Shown piece after piece: positions 42,863-52,273 of a stretch of 64,000 nucleotides of DNA. A model generated the notes under the pieces. That model was not told the origin of the DNA. It worked only from the letters and a program-made list of their open reading frames with translations, and did not search any database. This DNA is from Pseudomonas sp. BP8 (lineage in GTDB: Bacteria > Pseudomonadota > Gammaproteobacteria > Pseudomonadales > Pseudomonadaceae). Within the stretch, counting starts at the first letter, position 1, and each line of letters begins with the position of its first letter. Position numbers and translations under genes: made by a program. The stretch spans positions 5,052,501-5,116,500 of the forward strand of contig NZ_JAGINK010000001.1 in assembly GCF_017875955.1 (NCBI RefSeq), given 5' to 3'.

Positions 42863-43957
42863 TCAGAGTACCGCCTTCGGATACGAGCCCAGCACTTTCA
42901 GCGCAACGGCGTCCTGGCTGATCTTCTCCAGCACGGCCTTGATCAGCGGATCACGGTGATGGCCAACGAAGTCGATGAAGAACACGTAGGTCCACTTGCC
43001 GCTACGCGAAGGACGCGTTTCGATGCGGGTCAGGTCGATGCCATTGTCATGGAACGGCACCAGCAACTCGTGCAGTGCACCAGGCTTGTTGCTCATCGAG
43101 ACAATGATCGAGGTCTTGTCGTCACCGGTCGGCGGCACTTCCTGGCTGCCGATCATCAAGAAGCGCGTGGAGTTGTCCGGGCGGTCTTCGATCTTCTCGG
43201 CCAGACGGGTCAAACCGTACAGGTTGGCCGCCATGTCACCGGCGATCGCCGCCGAATTCCACTCACCCTTGACCCGCTTGGCCGCCTCGGCATTGCTCGA
43301 CACCGCAACGCGCTCGACATTCGGGTAATGCGCGTCCAGCCACTTGCGGCACTGGGCCAGCGACTGCGCATGGGAATAGATGCGGGTAATGCTGTCGGTC
43401 TTGGTGCTCTCGCCCACCAGCAGGTGATGGTGAATGCGCAGCTCGACTTCGCCACAGATGACCATGTCGTGCTCGAGGAAGCTGTCGAGGGTGTGGCTGA
43501 CCGCACCTTCGGTGGAGTTCTCCACCGGCACTACGCCAAAGTTGACCGCACCGGCAGCCACTTCGCGGAATACTTCGTCGATCGCCGCCATCGGACGGCT
43601 GATCACCGCATGACCGAAATGCTTCATCGCCGCGGCTTGGGTGAAGGTACCTTCAGGGCCGAGGTAAGCGACTTTCAGCGGCTCTTCCAGAGCAAGGCAC
43701 GACGACATGATTTCGCGGAACAACCGCGCCATCTCTTCGTTGCCCAGCGGGCCCGGGTTGCGCTCCATGACGCGCTTGAGCACGGCAGCTTCACGCTCGG
43801 GACGGTAGAACACCGGTTTCTCGCCTTCGGCCAGCGAGGCGGTCTTGACCCTGGCGACTTCCTGGGCGCAGCGGGCGCGATCACTGATCAGCTCGAGGAT
43901 CTTCTCGTCGAGGCTGTCGATGCGTACGCGCAGCGCCTTGAGTTCGTGCTCCGACAT
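42863..43957 (-). CDS. pheA: Chorismate mutase / prephenate dehydratase
   Basis: A 364-residue P-protein of phenylalanine synthesis. The N-terminal AroQ chorismate mutase (LKALRVRIDSLDEKILELIS) is followed by the dehydratase (YLGPEGTFTQAAAMKHFG, ENSTEGAVSHTLD) and a C-terminal ACT domain with NKPGALHELL and IETRPS, which binds phenylalanine for feedback control. The start overlaps the serC stop by one base (TGATG form), so serC and pheA are coupled, as in other pseudomonads. Confidence 0.97.
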   Translation of the reverse strand: MSEHELKALRVRIDSLDEKILELISDRARCAQEVARVKTASLAEGEKPVFYRPEREAAVLKRVMERNPGPLGNEEMARLFREIMSSCLALEEPLKVAYLGPEGTFTQAAAMKHFGHAVISRPMAAIDEVFREVAAGAVNFGVVPVENSTEGAVSHTLDSFLEHDMVICGEVELRIHHHLLVGESTKTDSITRIYSHAQSLAQCRKWLDAHYPNVERVAVSSNAEAAKRVKGEWNSAAIAGDMAANLYGLTRLAEKIEDRPDNSTRFLMIGSQEVPPTGDDKTSIIVSMSNKPGALHELLVPFHDNGIDLTRIETRPSRSGKWTYVFFIDFVGHHRDPLIKAVLEKISQDAVALKVLGSYPKAVL

Positions 43958-45042
43958 CAGCCGTGCTCCTTCTCGAATTCAGCCATGTAGGCAACCAGCG
44001 CGTCGACCGCATCCAGGCCCAGGGCGTTGTAGATCGAAGCGCGCATGCCACCCACCGAGCGATGACCCTTGAGGTTGAGCAGGCCACGGGCATCGGCACC
44101 GGCGAGGAAGGCCTTGTCGAGGCGCTCGTCAGCCAGGCGGAACGGCACGTTCATCCACGAGCGCGCGTTGACGCTGATCGGGTTGGTGTAGAACTCGCTG
44201 GCATCGATAACGCCGTACAGGCGGTCTTTCTTGGCGCGGTTGCGCTGCTCCATGGCCTCGACGCCGCCCTGCTCCTTGAGCCACTCGAAGACCAGCCCCG
44301 AGAGGTACCAGGAATAGGTGGCCGGGGTATTGTACATCGAGCCGTTGTCAGCCGAGACCTTGTAGTCGAGCATGGTCGGGCAACTGCTGCGGGCGCGGCC
44401 GAGCAGGTCTTCGCGCACGATCACTACAACCAGGCCGCTCGGGCCGATGTTCTTCTGCGCGCCGGCGTAGATCAGGCCGTACTGCGAGACGTCGATCGGG
44501 CGCGAGAGAATGTCGGACGACATGTCGACCACCAGCGGAACATCACCGGTCTCGGGCACCCAGTCAAACTGCAGGCCACCGATGGTTTCGTTGGATGCGT
44601 AGTGGACGTACGCGGCGTTCTTGGTCAGGTTCCAGTCGTTCTGGCCGGGGATAGCCAGGTAGTCGAACGGCTTGGCGCTGGCAGCCACGTTGATGTTGCC
44701 GAAGCGACGCCCTTCTTCGATGGCCTTTTTCGACCAGATACCGGTTTCGATGTAGTCGGCGGTGCCGGTTTCCGGCAACAGGTTCAGCGGGATCTCGGCG
44801 AACTGCTGGCTCGCGCCGCCCTGCAGGAACAGGACCTTGTAATTGGAGGGAATGGACAGCAGGTCACGCAGGTCCTGCTCAGCCTTTTCAGCGATGGCCA
44901 CATAGTCGTCACTGCGATGGCTCATCTCCATCACCGACAGACCTTTGCCGTGCCAGTCCAGCATTTCGGCCTGGGCACGCTGCAGGACAGCTTCAGGAAG
45001 CGCAGCAGGGCCTGCGCAGAAGTTAAAGGCTCGTTTGCTCAC
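43957..45042 (-). CDS. serC: Phosphoserine aminotransferase
   Basis: A 361-residue class V PLP aminotransferase that makes 3-phosphoserine and also serves pyridoxal-phosphate synthesis. The N-terminus SKRAFNFCAGPAALPEAVLQ, the PLP lysine in YAGAQKNIGPSGL, and HRSVGGMRASIYNA are canonical. The GTG at 45042 matches the usual SerC start; another GTG two codons upstream (45048) is equally open. It follows gyrA after a GC-rich hairpin and overlaps pheA. Confidence 0.96.
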   Translation of the reverse strand: MSKRAFNFCAGPAALPEAVLQRAQAEMLDWHGKGLSVMEMSHRSDDYVAIAEKAEQDLRDLLSIPSNYKVLFLQGGASQQFAEIPLNLLPETGTADYIETGIWSKKAIEEGRRFGNINVAASAKPFDYLAIPGQNDWNLTKNAAYVHYASNETIGGLQFDWVPETGDVPLVVDMSSDILSRPIDVSQYGLIYAGAQKNIGPSGLVVVIVREDLLGRARSSCPTMLDYKVSADNGSMYNTPATYSWYLSGLVFEWLKEQGGVEAMEQRNRAKKDRLYGVIDASEFYTNPISVNARSWMNVPFRLADERLDKAFLAGADARGLLNLKGHRSVGGMRASIYNALGLDAVDALVAYMAEFEKEHG

Positions 45043-45073
45043 ATCCACTCTCGCTCTGCTCTGTTCAGTAAGC

Positions 45074-45093
45074 GGGGCGACCTTGGTCGCCCC
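45074..45093 (-). terminator. GC-rich hairpin between gyrA and serC
   Basis: A perfect stem ggggcgac/gtcgcccc with a 4-nt loop lies in the 71-bp gap. There is no U-tract on the minus strand, so it may only attenuate read-through from gyrA into serC-pheA or protect the mRNA end. Confidence 0.5.
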
Positions 45094-45113
45094 GCCCGGG
45101 TTGTTGCGCTGTG

Positions 45114-47879
45114 TTATTCCTGAGGCGCCTCTTCAACGCCGCCGGCAGCGTCATCCGCCACGTCCAGCGCGTCGACCTCGACGCCCTCCTCACCCTCGAT
45201 CAGTTCATCGAGGTCTTCGGATGGCTCCTGGATCCGCTCCAGACCCACCAGGGTCTCGTCGCTGGCCAGCTTGATCAGGGTCACGCCCTGGGTGTTACGA
45301 CCCAGGCTGGAGACTTCGCCGACACGGGTACGAACCAAGGTGCCCTGGTCGGAGATCAGCATGATCTCTTCGCCTTCCTGGACCTGGATCGCGCCGATCA
45401 GCAGACCGTTGCGCCCTTTGGTACCCATGGCGATCACGCCCTGGCCACCGCGCCCACGACGAGGGAACTTGGACAGCGGGGTGCGCTTGCCGAAGCCGCG
45501 CTCGGAGGCGGTGAGGATCTGCGCGCCAGACTCAGGGATCAGCATGGAGATGATCTGCTGCCCCTTGCCCAGCTTCATGCCGCGCACGCCACGAGCGGTA
45601 CGGCCCATCTCGCGAACCACGCTTTCAGCGAAGCGGATGACCTTGCCGGCGTCGGAGAACATCATGACTTCCTTGGCGCCGTCGGTGATGGCCGCGGCGA
45701 TCAGGGTGTCACCCTCTTTAAGCTTCAGGGCGATCAGGCCGCTGGTACGAGGACGTGCGAACTGGGCCAGCGGGGTCTTCTTGACGGTACCTGAAGCGGT
45801 CGCCATGAAGATGTACGCGCCGGTCGGCTCAGCGGCCCACTCGGCGGTATCGCCATCTTCTTCGTCGATTTCTTCGGCTTCGAGCACTTCGCCTTCGAGC
45901 ACGGTGTCGTCGCCGTCTTCGAGCTCTTCATCGGCGCCGGCGCTCTGTTGCAGCGCCTCGAGGTCGATCTGCAGCATCGCGGTGATGCCTTCGCCCTCTT
46001 CCAGCGGCAGCAGGTTGACCAGCGGACGACCACGGGCAGCGCGCGAGGCTTCCGGGATGTCGTAGGTCTTCAGCCAGTACACCTTGCCCTTGCTGGAGAA
46101 CAGCAACAGGGTAGCGTGGCTGTTGGCGACCAGCAGGTGTTCGATGTAGTCCTCGTCCTTGACGCCCGACGCCGACTTGCCCTTGCCGCCACGGCGCTGG
46201 GCCTGGTACGCGGTCAACGGTTGGGTCTTGGCGTAGCCGCCGTGGGAGATGGTCACCACGCGCTCTTCTTCCGGGATCATGTCGCCGTAGCTGAGGTCGT
46301 GGCGGGCGTCGAGGATCTCGGTGCGGCGCACATCGCCGTATTCGGCGCGGATCGCTTCAAGTTCTTCGCGGATCACTTCCATCAGGCGCTCGGCGCTGCT
46401 GAGGATGCGGATCAGCTCGCCGATCTGCTCGAGGATCTCCTGGTACTCGGCCAGCAGCTTCTCGTGCTCCAGGCCGGTCAGGCGGTGCAGGCGCAGGTCG
46501 AGAATGGCTTGGGCTTGCTCTGGCGACAGGAAGTACTTGCCGTCGCGCATACCGTATTGCGGATCGAGGTTTTCCGGGCGGCACGAATCGGCGCCAGCGC
46601 GCTCGACCATAACCTGCACGGCGCTCGACTCCCACGGCATCGAGACCAGGGCTTCCTTGGCTTCCGACGGGGTCGGCGAGGCCTTGATCAGGGCGATGAC
46701 CGGATCGATGTTGGACAGCGCAACCGCCTGGCCTTCAAGGATGTGGCCACGCTCGCGGGCCTTGCGCAGCTCGAACACGGTACGGCGGGTCACCACTTCA
46801 CGGCGGTGACGGACGAACGCCTCGAGCAGGTCCTTGAGGTTGAGCAGCTTCGGCCGGCCGTCGATCAGGGCAACGATGTTGATGCCGAACACGCTTTGCA
46901 GCTGAGTCTGCGAGTAGAGGTTGTTGAGCACCACCTCCGGCACCTCGCCGCGACGCAGCTCGATGACGATGCGCATACCGTCCTTGTCGGACTCGTCGCG
47001 CAGCTCGGTGATACCTTCGAGCTTCTTCTCCTTGACCAGCTCGGCGATCTTCTCGATCAGACGCGCCTTGTTCAGCTGGTACGGCAGCTCGGTGATGATG
47101 ATCTGCTGGCGACCACCGACCTTGTCGATGTCTTCGATCTCGGAGCGGGCGCGCATATAGATGCGGCCACGGCCGGTGCGATAGGCCTCGATGATGCCGG
47201 AGCGGCCGTTGATCAGGCCTGCGGTCGGGAAGTCCGGGCCAGGGATGAACTGCATCAGTTCATCGATGGTGACTTCCGGGTTGTCGATCAGTGCCAGGCA
47301 GCCGTCGATCACCTCGCCGAGGTTATGCGGCGGGATGTTGGTCGCCATGCCCACGGCAATACCGCTGGAGCCGTTGACCAGCAGGTTGGGGATCCGGGTC
47401 GGCATGACTGCCGGGATCAGCTCGGTGCCGTCGTAGTTGGGCACCCAGTCGACGGTTTCTTTGTGCAGGTCAGCCAGCAGCTCGTGTGCCAGCTTGGACA
47501 TGCGCACTTCGGTGTATCGCATGGCCGCGGCGTTATCGCCGTCGACCGAACCGAAGTTGCCCTGACCGTCGACCAGCAGGTAGCGCAGCGAGAACGGCTG
47601 GGCCATACGCACGATCGTGTCGTAGACCGCAGTGTCGCCGTGCGGGTGGTACTTACCGATAACGTCACCGACCACACGGGCGGACTTCTTGTACGGTTTG
47701 TTCCAGTCGTTGCCCAGCTCGCTCATCGCAAACAGAACGCGGCGATGCACGGGCTTCAAGCCGTCACGCGCATCGGGCAGTGCACGCCCGACAATCACGC
47801 TCATCGCGTAGTCGAGGTAAGACTGTCTCAGTTCGTCTTCGATATTGACCGGGAGGATTTCTTTGGCCAGTTCGCCCAT
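45114..47879 (-). CDS. gyrA: DNA gyrase subunit A
   Basis: A 921-residue type II topoisomerase subunit. The N-terminus is MGELAKEILPVNIEDELRQS, the catalytic tyrosine is in AAAMRYTEVRMS, and the C-terminal domain carries GyrA-box QRRGGKGK. The quinolone-resistance region reads HPHGDTAVYDTIVRMAQ. Thr at the position of E. coli S83 and Asp at 87 are the wild-type Pseudomonas state, as I recall. The C-terminal domain has a long acidic insert (DEELEDGDDTVLEGEVLEAE), which explains the extra length over E. coli GyrA. The ATG at 47879 is chosen over an in-frame start 26 codons upstream. Confidence 0.98.
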   Translation of the reverse strand: MGELAKEILPVNIEDELRQSYLDYAMSVIVGRALPDARDGLKPVHRRVLFAMSELGNDWNKPYKKSARVVGDVIGKYHPHGDTAVYDTIVRMAQPFSLRYLLVDGQGNFGSVDGDNAAAMRYTEVRMSKLAHELLADLHKETVDWVPNYDGTELIPAVMPTRIPNLLVNGSSGIAVGMATNIPPHNLGEVIDGCLALIDNPEVTIDELMQFIPGPDFPTAGLINGRSGIIEAYRTGRGRIYMRARSEIEDIDKVGGRQQIIITELPYQLNKARLIEKIAELVKEKKLEGITELRDESDKDGMRIVIELRRGEVPEVVLNNLYSQTQLQSVFGINIVALIDGRPKLLNLKDLLEAFVRHRREVVTRRTVFELRKARERGHILEGQAVALSNIDPVIALIKASPTPSEAKEALVSMPWESSAVQVMVERAGADSCRPENLDPQYGMRDGKYFLSPEQAQAILDLRLHRLTGLEHEKLLAEYQEILEQIGELIRILSSAERLMEVIREELEAIRAEYGDVRRTEILDARHDLSYGDMIPEEERVVTISHGGYAKTQPLTAYQAQRRGGKGKSASGVKDEDYIEHLLVANSHATLLLFSSKGKVYWLKTYDIPEASRAARGRPLVNLLPLEEGEGITAMLQIDLEALQQSAGADEELEDGDDTVLEGEVLEAEEIDEEDGDTAEWAAEPTGAYIFMATASGTVKKTPLAQFARPRTSGLIALKLKEGDTLIAAAITDGAKEVMMFSDAGKVIRFAESVVREMGRTARGVRGMKLGKGQQIISMLIPESGAQILTASERGFGKRTPLSKFPRRGRGGQGVIAMGTKGRNGLLIGAIQVQEGEEIMLISDQGTLVRTRVGEVSSLGRNTQGVTLIKLASDETLVGLERIQEPSEDLDELIEGEEGVEVDALDVADDAAGGVEEAPQE

Positions 47880-48192
47880 GAGAAGCCTGATTCCTTTTTC
47901 TGGTGAAACCTCGTCCAAGTCCCCAGAGGACGAACGAAGCTCGTCGCCGCAGCGCACAGTGGTGCGACGACTTACGACAAATCAATAGGTTGTGCCTTGG
48001 ATCTGCGCAATGAAGACCGCAACAATGGGCGGCCTTGGAAACTGCCGGATGGTATCACATAGGCGGTGTAGATGGGAGATATGGCAGGTTGCCGCTTGAT
48101 GAGCAGGATTGAGTGTGTAAAGCAGGCTTTGCGGGTGTTTTCGCGATCGTGCCTGGCTTGAGCTTGCTGGGGCCGCTGCGCGGCCCCAGCTT
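47880..48192. other. Intergenic region upstream of gyrA
   Basis: About 310 bp between gyrA and mtnA, both on the minus strand, without a supported gene. It holds the mtnA 3' hairpin (48166-48190). The gyrA promoter should be here, but no confident -35/-10 pair was found by eye. Confidence 0.5.
48166..48190 (-). terminator. Stem-loop after mtnA
   Basis: A perfect 11-bp stem gctggggccgc/gcggccccagc with a 3-nt loop begins 2 bp after the mtnA stop codon. The T-run lies on the mtnA side, so its shape as an intrinsic terminator is better for the plus strand, but its position suits the mtnA 3' end. Confidence 0.55.
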
Positions 48193-49266
48193 TTAATGCA
48201 ACCGCTTGCGACACATGAGTTGAGCGAGCTTGGCAGTGTCAGGGCGTTCGACAACGCCCTTTTCGGTCACGATCACATCAACCAGATCAGCCGGGGTCAC
48301 GTCGAACACCGGATTGAACACCTCGACATCAGCCGCCATCCGCAGCCCAGCCACATCCAGCAGCTCATCGGCATCACGCTCTTCCAGCGGTATATCATCG
48401 CCAGTCGCCAGGTTCAGGTCGATGGTGGTGCTCGGTGCCACCACCATGAAGCGCACGCCGTGGTGCATGGCGGCGACCGCCAGTTGGTAGGTACCGATCT
48501 TGGCGGCTACATCACCATTGGCGGCGATGCAATCGGCACCGACCACTACCCAGGTGATGCCCTTGACCTTCATCAGGTGGGCCATCGCCGAGTCGGCGCA
48601 CAACGTCACCGGGATGCCTTCCTGGGCCAGTTCCCATGCGGTCAGCCGCGAACCCTGCAGCCAGGGCCGGGTTTCGCCGGCATACACGCGCTCGACCATG
48701 CCCTCGAGGAACGCCGCGCGAATCACCCCCAGCGCGGTACCAAAGCCACCGCTGGCGAGGGCGCCGGCATTGCCGTGGGTAAGCACGGTCTGCGCGTTGC
48801 CCTGGTGGCGGCGAATCACGTCGATGCCGTACTGGGCCATGGTCAGGTTGGCTTCGCGGTCGCTCTCGTGAATCGCGATTGCCTCGGCCTGCATGACCGC
48901 CAGCACGTCTTCGTCGCCGCGCAGGCGCTGCAGCCGGTCGCGCATGCGGTTGAGCGCCCAGAACAGGTTGGCGGCGGTCGGCCGCGCCTCGGCCAGGCTG
49001 AGATAGTCTTCCTCGAGGGCGTGCTCCCAGTCGTCTTCTGCCAGGCGCTCGCGCAGGGCCAGCACCAGCCCGTAGGCCGCCGCGATACCAATGGCCGGCG
49101 CACCACGCACCACCATCGAGCGGATCGCTTCAACCACCTGGGCCACATCGTCGCAGGGCAGCCAGCGCTCCTCCGACGGCAGCAGGCGCTGGTCGAGCAG
49201 ATGCAGGGTGCCGTCACGCCACTGGATGCCGGTCACCTTCTCCGCCGCCAAAAGTCGCTCGCGCAT
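48193..49266 (-). CDS. mtnA: Methylthioribose-1-phosphate isomerase
   Basis: A 357-residue isomerase of the eIF2B-alpha/MtnA family converting 5-methylthioribose-1-phosphate to methylthioribulose-1-phosphate in methionine salvage. Signatures include VVRGAPAIGIAAAYG, HGNAGALASGGFGTALGV, the acid/base cysteine region CADSAMAHLM, VVGADCIAANGDVAAKIGTY, and FNPVFDVTP. The ATG at 49266 (MRERLLAAEKVTGI) is the usual start; ATG 49290 in the same frame is possible. It is divergent from the methylthioadenosine deaminase gene, a functional pair also adjacent in P. aeruginosa. Confidence 0.95.
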   Translation of the reverse strand: MRERLLAAEKVTGIQWRDGTLHLLDQRLLPSEERWLPCDDVAQVVEAIRSMVVRGAPAIGIAAAYGLVLALRERLAEDDWEHALEEDYLSLAEARPTAANLFWALNRMRDRLQRLRGDEDVLAVMQAEAIAIHESDREANLTMAQYGIDVIRRHQGNAQTVLTHGNAGALASGGFGTALGVIRAAFLEGMVERVYAGETRPWLQGSRLTAWELAQEGIPVTLCADSAMAHLMKVKGITWVVVGADCIAANGDVAAKIGTYQLAVAAMHHGVRFMVVAPSTTIDLNLATGDDIPLEERDADELLDVAGLRMAADVEVFNPVFDVTPADLVDVIVTEKGVVERPDTAKLAQLMCRKRLH

Positions 49267-49302
49267 CGCCTCTCCCTGTCGTTCGGTCATCAAAAGCCGG
49301 CG

Positions 49303-49308
49303 ATTATA
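49303..49308 (-). promoter_or_regulatory. Possible -10 element of mtnA
   Basis: A perfect TATAAT on the minus strand lies 36 bp upstream of the mtnA ATG. The -35 region is poor, so this is tentative. It is back to back with a TATACT for the divergent gene. Confidence 0.4.
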
Positions 49309-49334
49309 GCGACCCTCAGCCGCGGACGCTCGGG

Positions 49335-49340
49335 TATACT
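49335..49340 (+). promoter_or_regulatory. Possible -10 element of the methylthioadenosine deaminase gene
   Basis: TATACT, one mismatch from consensus, lies 35 bp before the ATG at 49376. No good -35 is visible. The -10 pair suggests a compact shared divergent promoter of about 100 bp. Confidence 0.4.
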
Positions 49341-49375
49341 GCGGGTTCCGCCCAAACGTTGCAGGTAGCCGCCGC

Positions 49376-50698
49376 ATGCCCACATCCACGACCCCCCTCG
49401 ACCTGCTGCTGGTGCCGGCGTGGCTGGTACCCGTGGAACCGGCCGGAGTGGTCCTGGAAGGCCATGCACTGGGCCTGCGCAACGGCCTGATCGCCTGGAT
49501 CGGCCCGCGCGAGCGGGCACCCGCCGCCACTGAGGTGCGCGAGCTGCCCGACTGCCTGCTGTGCCCCGGGCTGATCAACGCCCACGGCCACGCCGCCATG
49601 AGCCTGTTTCGCGGGATGGCCGACGACCTGCCACTGATGACCTGGCTACAAGAGCACATCTGGCCGGCCGAGGCGCGTTGGGTCGACGAGGGTTTCGTCC
49701 GCGATGGCATCGACCTGGCCATCGCCGAGCAGATCAAGGGCGGCATCACCTGTTTTGCCGACATGTACTTCTATCCGCGCGAAGCCTGCGACCGGGTCCA
49801 CCACAGCGGCATGCGTGCCCAGGTCGCGGTGCCCCTGCTGGACTTCCCGATCCCCGGTGCGCGCACGCCCGATGAGGGCCTGCACCTGGCCATCGAGCTG
49901 TTCGGCGACCTGCGCCACCATCCACGCATCACCGTCGCCCTCGGCCCTCACGCGCCGTACACGGTCAATGATGAAAACCTGGAGAAGATCCGGGTCATCG
50001 CCGACCAGCTCGACGCGCCGCTGCACATGCACATCCACGAAACCTCCAGTGAGGTCGAGCAAGCGCTCGCCGAGCACGGCGAGCGGCCGTTGATGCGCCT
50101 GGCCCGGCTGGGTTTGCTCGGGCCGAATTTGCAGGCCGTGCACATGACCCAGATCAGCGACGACGACCTGGCGCTGCTGGTAGAAAGCAACACCAGCGTG
50201 ATCCACTGCCCCGAGTCCAACCTCAAGCTGGCCAGCGGCTTCTGCCCGGTGGAACGCTTGTGGCAGGCCGGCGTCAATGTCGCGATCGGCACCGACGGTG
50301 CGGCCAGCAACAACGACCTCGACTTGCTCGGCGAAACCCGCACCGCCGCCCTGCTGGCCAAGGCAGTGGCCGGCTCGGCCTCGGCGCTGGACGCTCATCG
50401 CGCCCTGCGCATGGCCACCCTCAACGGTGCCCGTGCACTGGGCCTGGAGGCGAGCATCGGTTCGCTGGAAGTCGGCAAGGCCGCCGACCTGGTCGCCTTC
50501 GACCTGTCAGGCCTGGCCCAGCAGCCGGTGCACAACCCTGTTTCACAATTGATCTACGCGACCAGCCGCGACTGCGCGCGGCATCTCTGGGTAGCCGGCG
50601 AGCAGTTGCTCGATGAGGGTCGCCTGACCCGCATGGACGAAGCCGCCCTGACGGCCACTGCCCGCGCCTGGGGCGCACGTATCGCAGGCAACGAATGA
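49376..50698 (+). CDS. mtaD: 5'-methylthioadenosine (S-adenosylhomocysteine) deaminase
   Basis: A 440-residue amidohydrolase that deaminates methylthioadenosine to methylthioinosine; P. aeruginosa uses this route in place of direct MTA phosphorolysis. Metal ligands are in LINAHGHAAMSLFRG (HxH), MHIHETSSEVEQ and IGTDGAASNNDLDL. Length and the WLQEHIWPAEARWV segment fit the MtaD/TrzN-like group. It is divergent from mtnA, which acts later in the same salvage pathway. ubiG follows 64 bp downstream. Guanine or cytosine deaminase activity is less likely by context. Confidence 0.92.
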   Translation: MPTSTTPLDLLLVPAWLVPVEPAGVVLEGHALGLRNGLIAWIGPRERAPAATEVRELPDCLLCPGLINAHGHAAMSLFRGMADDLPLMTWLQEHIWPAEARWVDEGFVRDGIDLAIAEQIKGGITCFADMYFYPREACDRVHHSGMRAQVAVPLLDFPIPGARTPDEGLHLAIELFGDLRHHPRITVALGPHAPYTVNDENLEKIRVIADQLDAPLHMHIHETSSEVEQALAEHGERPLMRLARLGLLGPNLQAVHMTQISDDDLALLVESNTSVIHCPESNLKLASGFCPVERLWQAGVNVAIGTDGAASNNDLDLLGETRTAALLAKAVAGSASALDAHRALRMATLNGARALGLEASIGSLEVGKAADLVAFDLSGLAQQPVHNPVSQLIYATSRDCARHLWVAGEQLLDEGRLTRMDEAALTATARAWGARIAGNE

Positions 50699-50762
50699 GC
50701 GGCCGGCAGCCACGGCTGCCGCCCTGTGACACCTTTTATCGAAGATTCTGAGGATTTGTTCA

Positions 50763-51461
50763 ATGAGCAACGTCGACCACGCCGAAATCGCCAAGTTCGA
50801 GGCCCTGGCCCATCGTTGGTGGGACCGTGAAAGCGAGTTCAAGCCGCTGCACGACATCAACCCGCTGCGGGTCAACTGGATCGATGAGCGGGTCAGCCTC
50901 GCCGGCAAGAAGGTCCTCGACGTCGGCTGTGGCGGCGGCATCCTCAGCGAGGCGATGGCTCTGCGCGGGGCGACCGTGACCGGTATCGACATGGGCGAGG
51001 CGCCGCTGGCCGTGGCCCAGCTGCACCAGCTCGAGTCGGGCGTAGAAGTCCAGTACCGGCAGATCACCGCCGAGGCCCTGGCCGAAGAAATGCCCGAGCA
51101 GTTCGACGTGGTCACCTGCCTGGAGATGCTCGAGCACGTGCCCGACCCTTCCTCGGTGATCCGCGCCTGCTACCGCATGGTCAAGCCCGGGGGCCAGGTG
51201 TTCTTCTCGACCATCAACCGCAACCCCAAGGCCTACCTGCTGGCCATCATCGGCGCCGAGTACATCCTCAAGATGCTGCCGCGCGGCACCCACGACTTCA
51301 AGAAATTCATCCGCCCGTCCGAGCTCGGCGCCTGGAGCCGCGTGGCTGGCCTGGAAGTAAAAGACATCATCGGCCTGACCTACAACCCGCTGACCAAGCA
51401 CTACAAGCTGAGCAGCGACGTTGACGTCAACTACATGATCCAGACTCTGCGCGAGGAATAA
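50763..51461 (+). CDS. ubiG: Ubiquinone biosynthesis O-methyltransferase
   Basis: A 232-residue class I SAM methyltransferase that carries out both O-methylations of ubiquinone synthesis. The SAM-binding motif is VLDVGCGGGILSEAMA, the N-terminus is NVDHAEIAKFEALAHRWWD, and MLPRGTHDFKKFIRPSEL is characteristic of UbiG. It is followed after 2 bp by mupP, so they are co-transcribed. Confidence 0.97.
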   Translation: MSNVDHAEIAKFEALAHRWWDRESEFKPLHDINPLRVNWIDERVSLAGKKVLDVGCGGGILSEAMALRGATVTGIDMGEAPLAVAQLHQLESGVEVQYRQITAEALAEEMPEQFDVVTCLEMLEHVPDPSSVIRACYRMVKPGGQVFFSTINRNPKAYLLAIIGAEYILKMLPRGTHDFKKFIRPSELGAWSRVAGLEVKDIIGLTYNPLTKHYKLSSDVDVNYMIQTLREE

Positions 51462-51463
51462 GC

Positions 51464-52135
51464 ATGCGTTTGCGAGCAGTACTCTTTGACATGGACGGCA
51501 CGTTGCTGGACACCGCGCCGGACTTCATCGCCATCTGCCAGGCCATGCTCGCCGAGCGCGGCCTGCCGGCGGTCGATGACAAATTGGTGCGTGACGTGAT
51601 CTCCGGCGGCGCCCGCGCCATGGTTGCCGCCACCTTTGCCATGGACCCCGAGGCGGATGGCTTCGAGGCCCTGCGCCTGGAGTTTCTCGAGCGCTACCAG
51701 CGCGATTGCGCGGTGCACAGCAAGTTGTTCGACGGCATGGCCGAGCTGTTGGCGGATATCGAGAAAGGCGGCCTGATCTGGGGTGTGGTGACCAACAAGC
51801 CGGTGCGCTTCGCCGAGCCGATCATGCAGCGCCTGGGGCTGGCCGAGCGTTCGGCCTTGCTGATCTGCCCGGACCACGTGAAGAACAGCAAACCTGACCC
51901 GGAGCCGTTGATCCTGGCCTGCAAGACCCTCGACCTCGACCCGGCCAGCGTGCTGTTTGTTGGCGACGACCTGCGTGACATCGAGTCGGGACGCGACGCC
52001 GGTACGCGTACGGCAGCGGTGCGCTACGGCTATATTCATCCTGAGGACAACCCCAACAACTGGGGCGCCGATGTGGTCGTGGATCACCCGCTGGAGCTGC
52101 GCAAGGTGCTTGATAGCGCGCTTTGCGGCTGCTGA
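51464..52135 (+). CDS. mupP: N-acetylmuramic acid 6-phosphate phosphatase (HAD family)
   Basis: A 223-residue HAD phosphatase. The nucleophile motif is LFDMDGTLLDTAPDF, followed by VVTNKPVRFAEP (motif II), KPDPEPLILA (motif III lysine) and VGDDLRDIESGRDAG (motif IV). In Pseudomonas the HAD gene next to ubiG encodes MupP, which dephosphorylates MurNAc-6-P in the cell-wall recycling route that bypasses de novo UDP-MurNAc synthesis. Annotation as phosphoglycolate phosphatase is the common alternative. It starts 2 bp after ubiG, and a REP pair follows. Confidence 0.9.
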   Translation: MRLRAVLFDMDGTLLDTAPDFIAICQAMLAERGLPAVDDKLVRDVISGGARAMVAATFAMDPEADGFEALRLEFLERYQRDCAVHSKLFDGMAELLADIEKGGLIWGVVTNKPVRFAEPIMQRLGLAERSALLICPDHVKNSKPDPEPLILACKTLDLDPASVLFVGDDLRDIESGRDAGTRTAAVRYGYIHPEDNPNNWGADVVVDHPLELRKVLDSALCGC

Positions 52136-52152
52136 TCGGGGTGTATCAGTGC

Positions 52153-52238
52153 CGGCCTCTTCGCGGGGCAAGCCCGCTCCTACAGGACTTGTGTATCAGC
52201 CAAATCCTGTAGGAGCGGGCTCGCCCCGCGAAGAGGCC
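52153..52238. repeat. Inverted REP pair between mupP and yciK
   Basis: REP at 52153-52187 and its inverted partner at 52206-52238, separated by 18 bp, each with the core of the RAYT-linked family of this window. Confidence 0.92.
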
Positions 52239-52273
52239 CTGCAGACCGCAACAGAATTCAAAGGATTAGTGCC

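Noticed and set aside
47600..47680. Thr in place of Ser in the GyrA quinolone-resistance region
   Set aside because: Thr at this position is, as I recall, the wild-type state in Pseudomonas, so it is not evidence of resistance.
45948..47906. Large plus-strand frame opposite gyrA
   Set aside because: Antisense shadow of gyrA; no recognisable domain.
49267..49764. Long N-terminal extension of mtnA
   Set aside because: It lies antisense to the methylthioadenosine deaminase gene and the MtnA family starts at MRERLLAAEKV.
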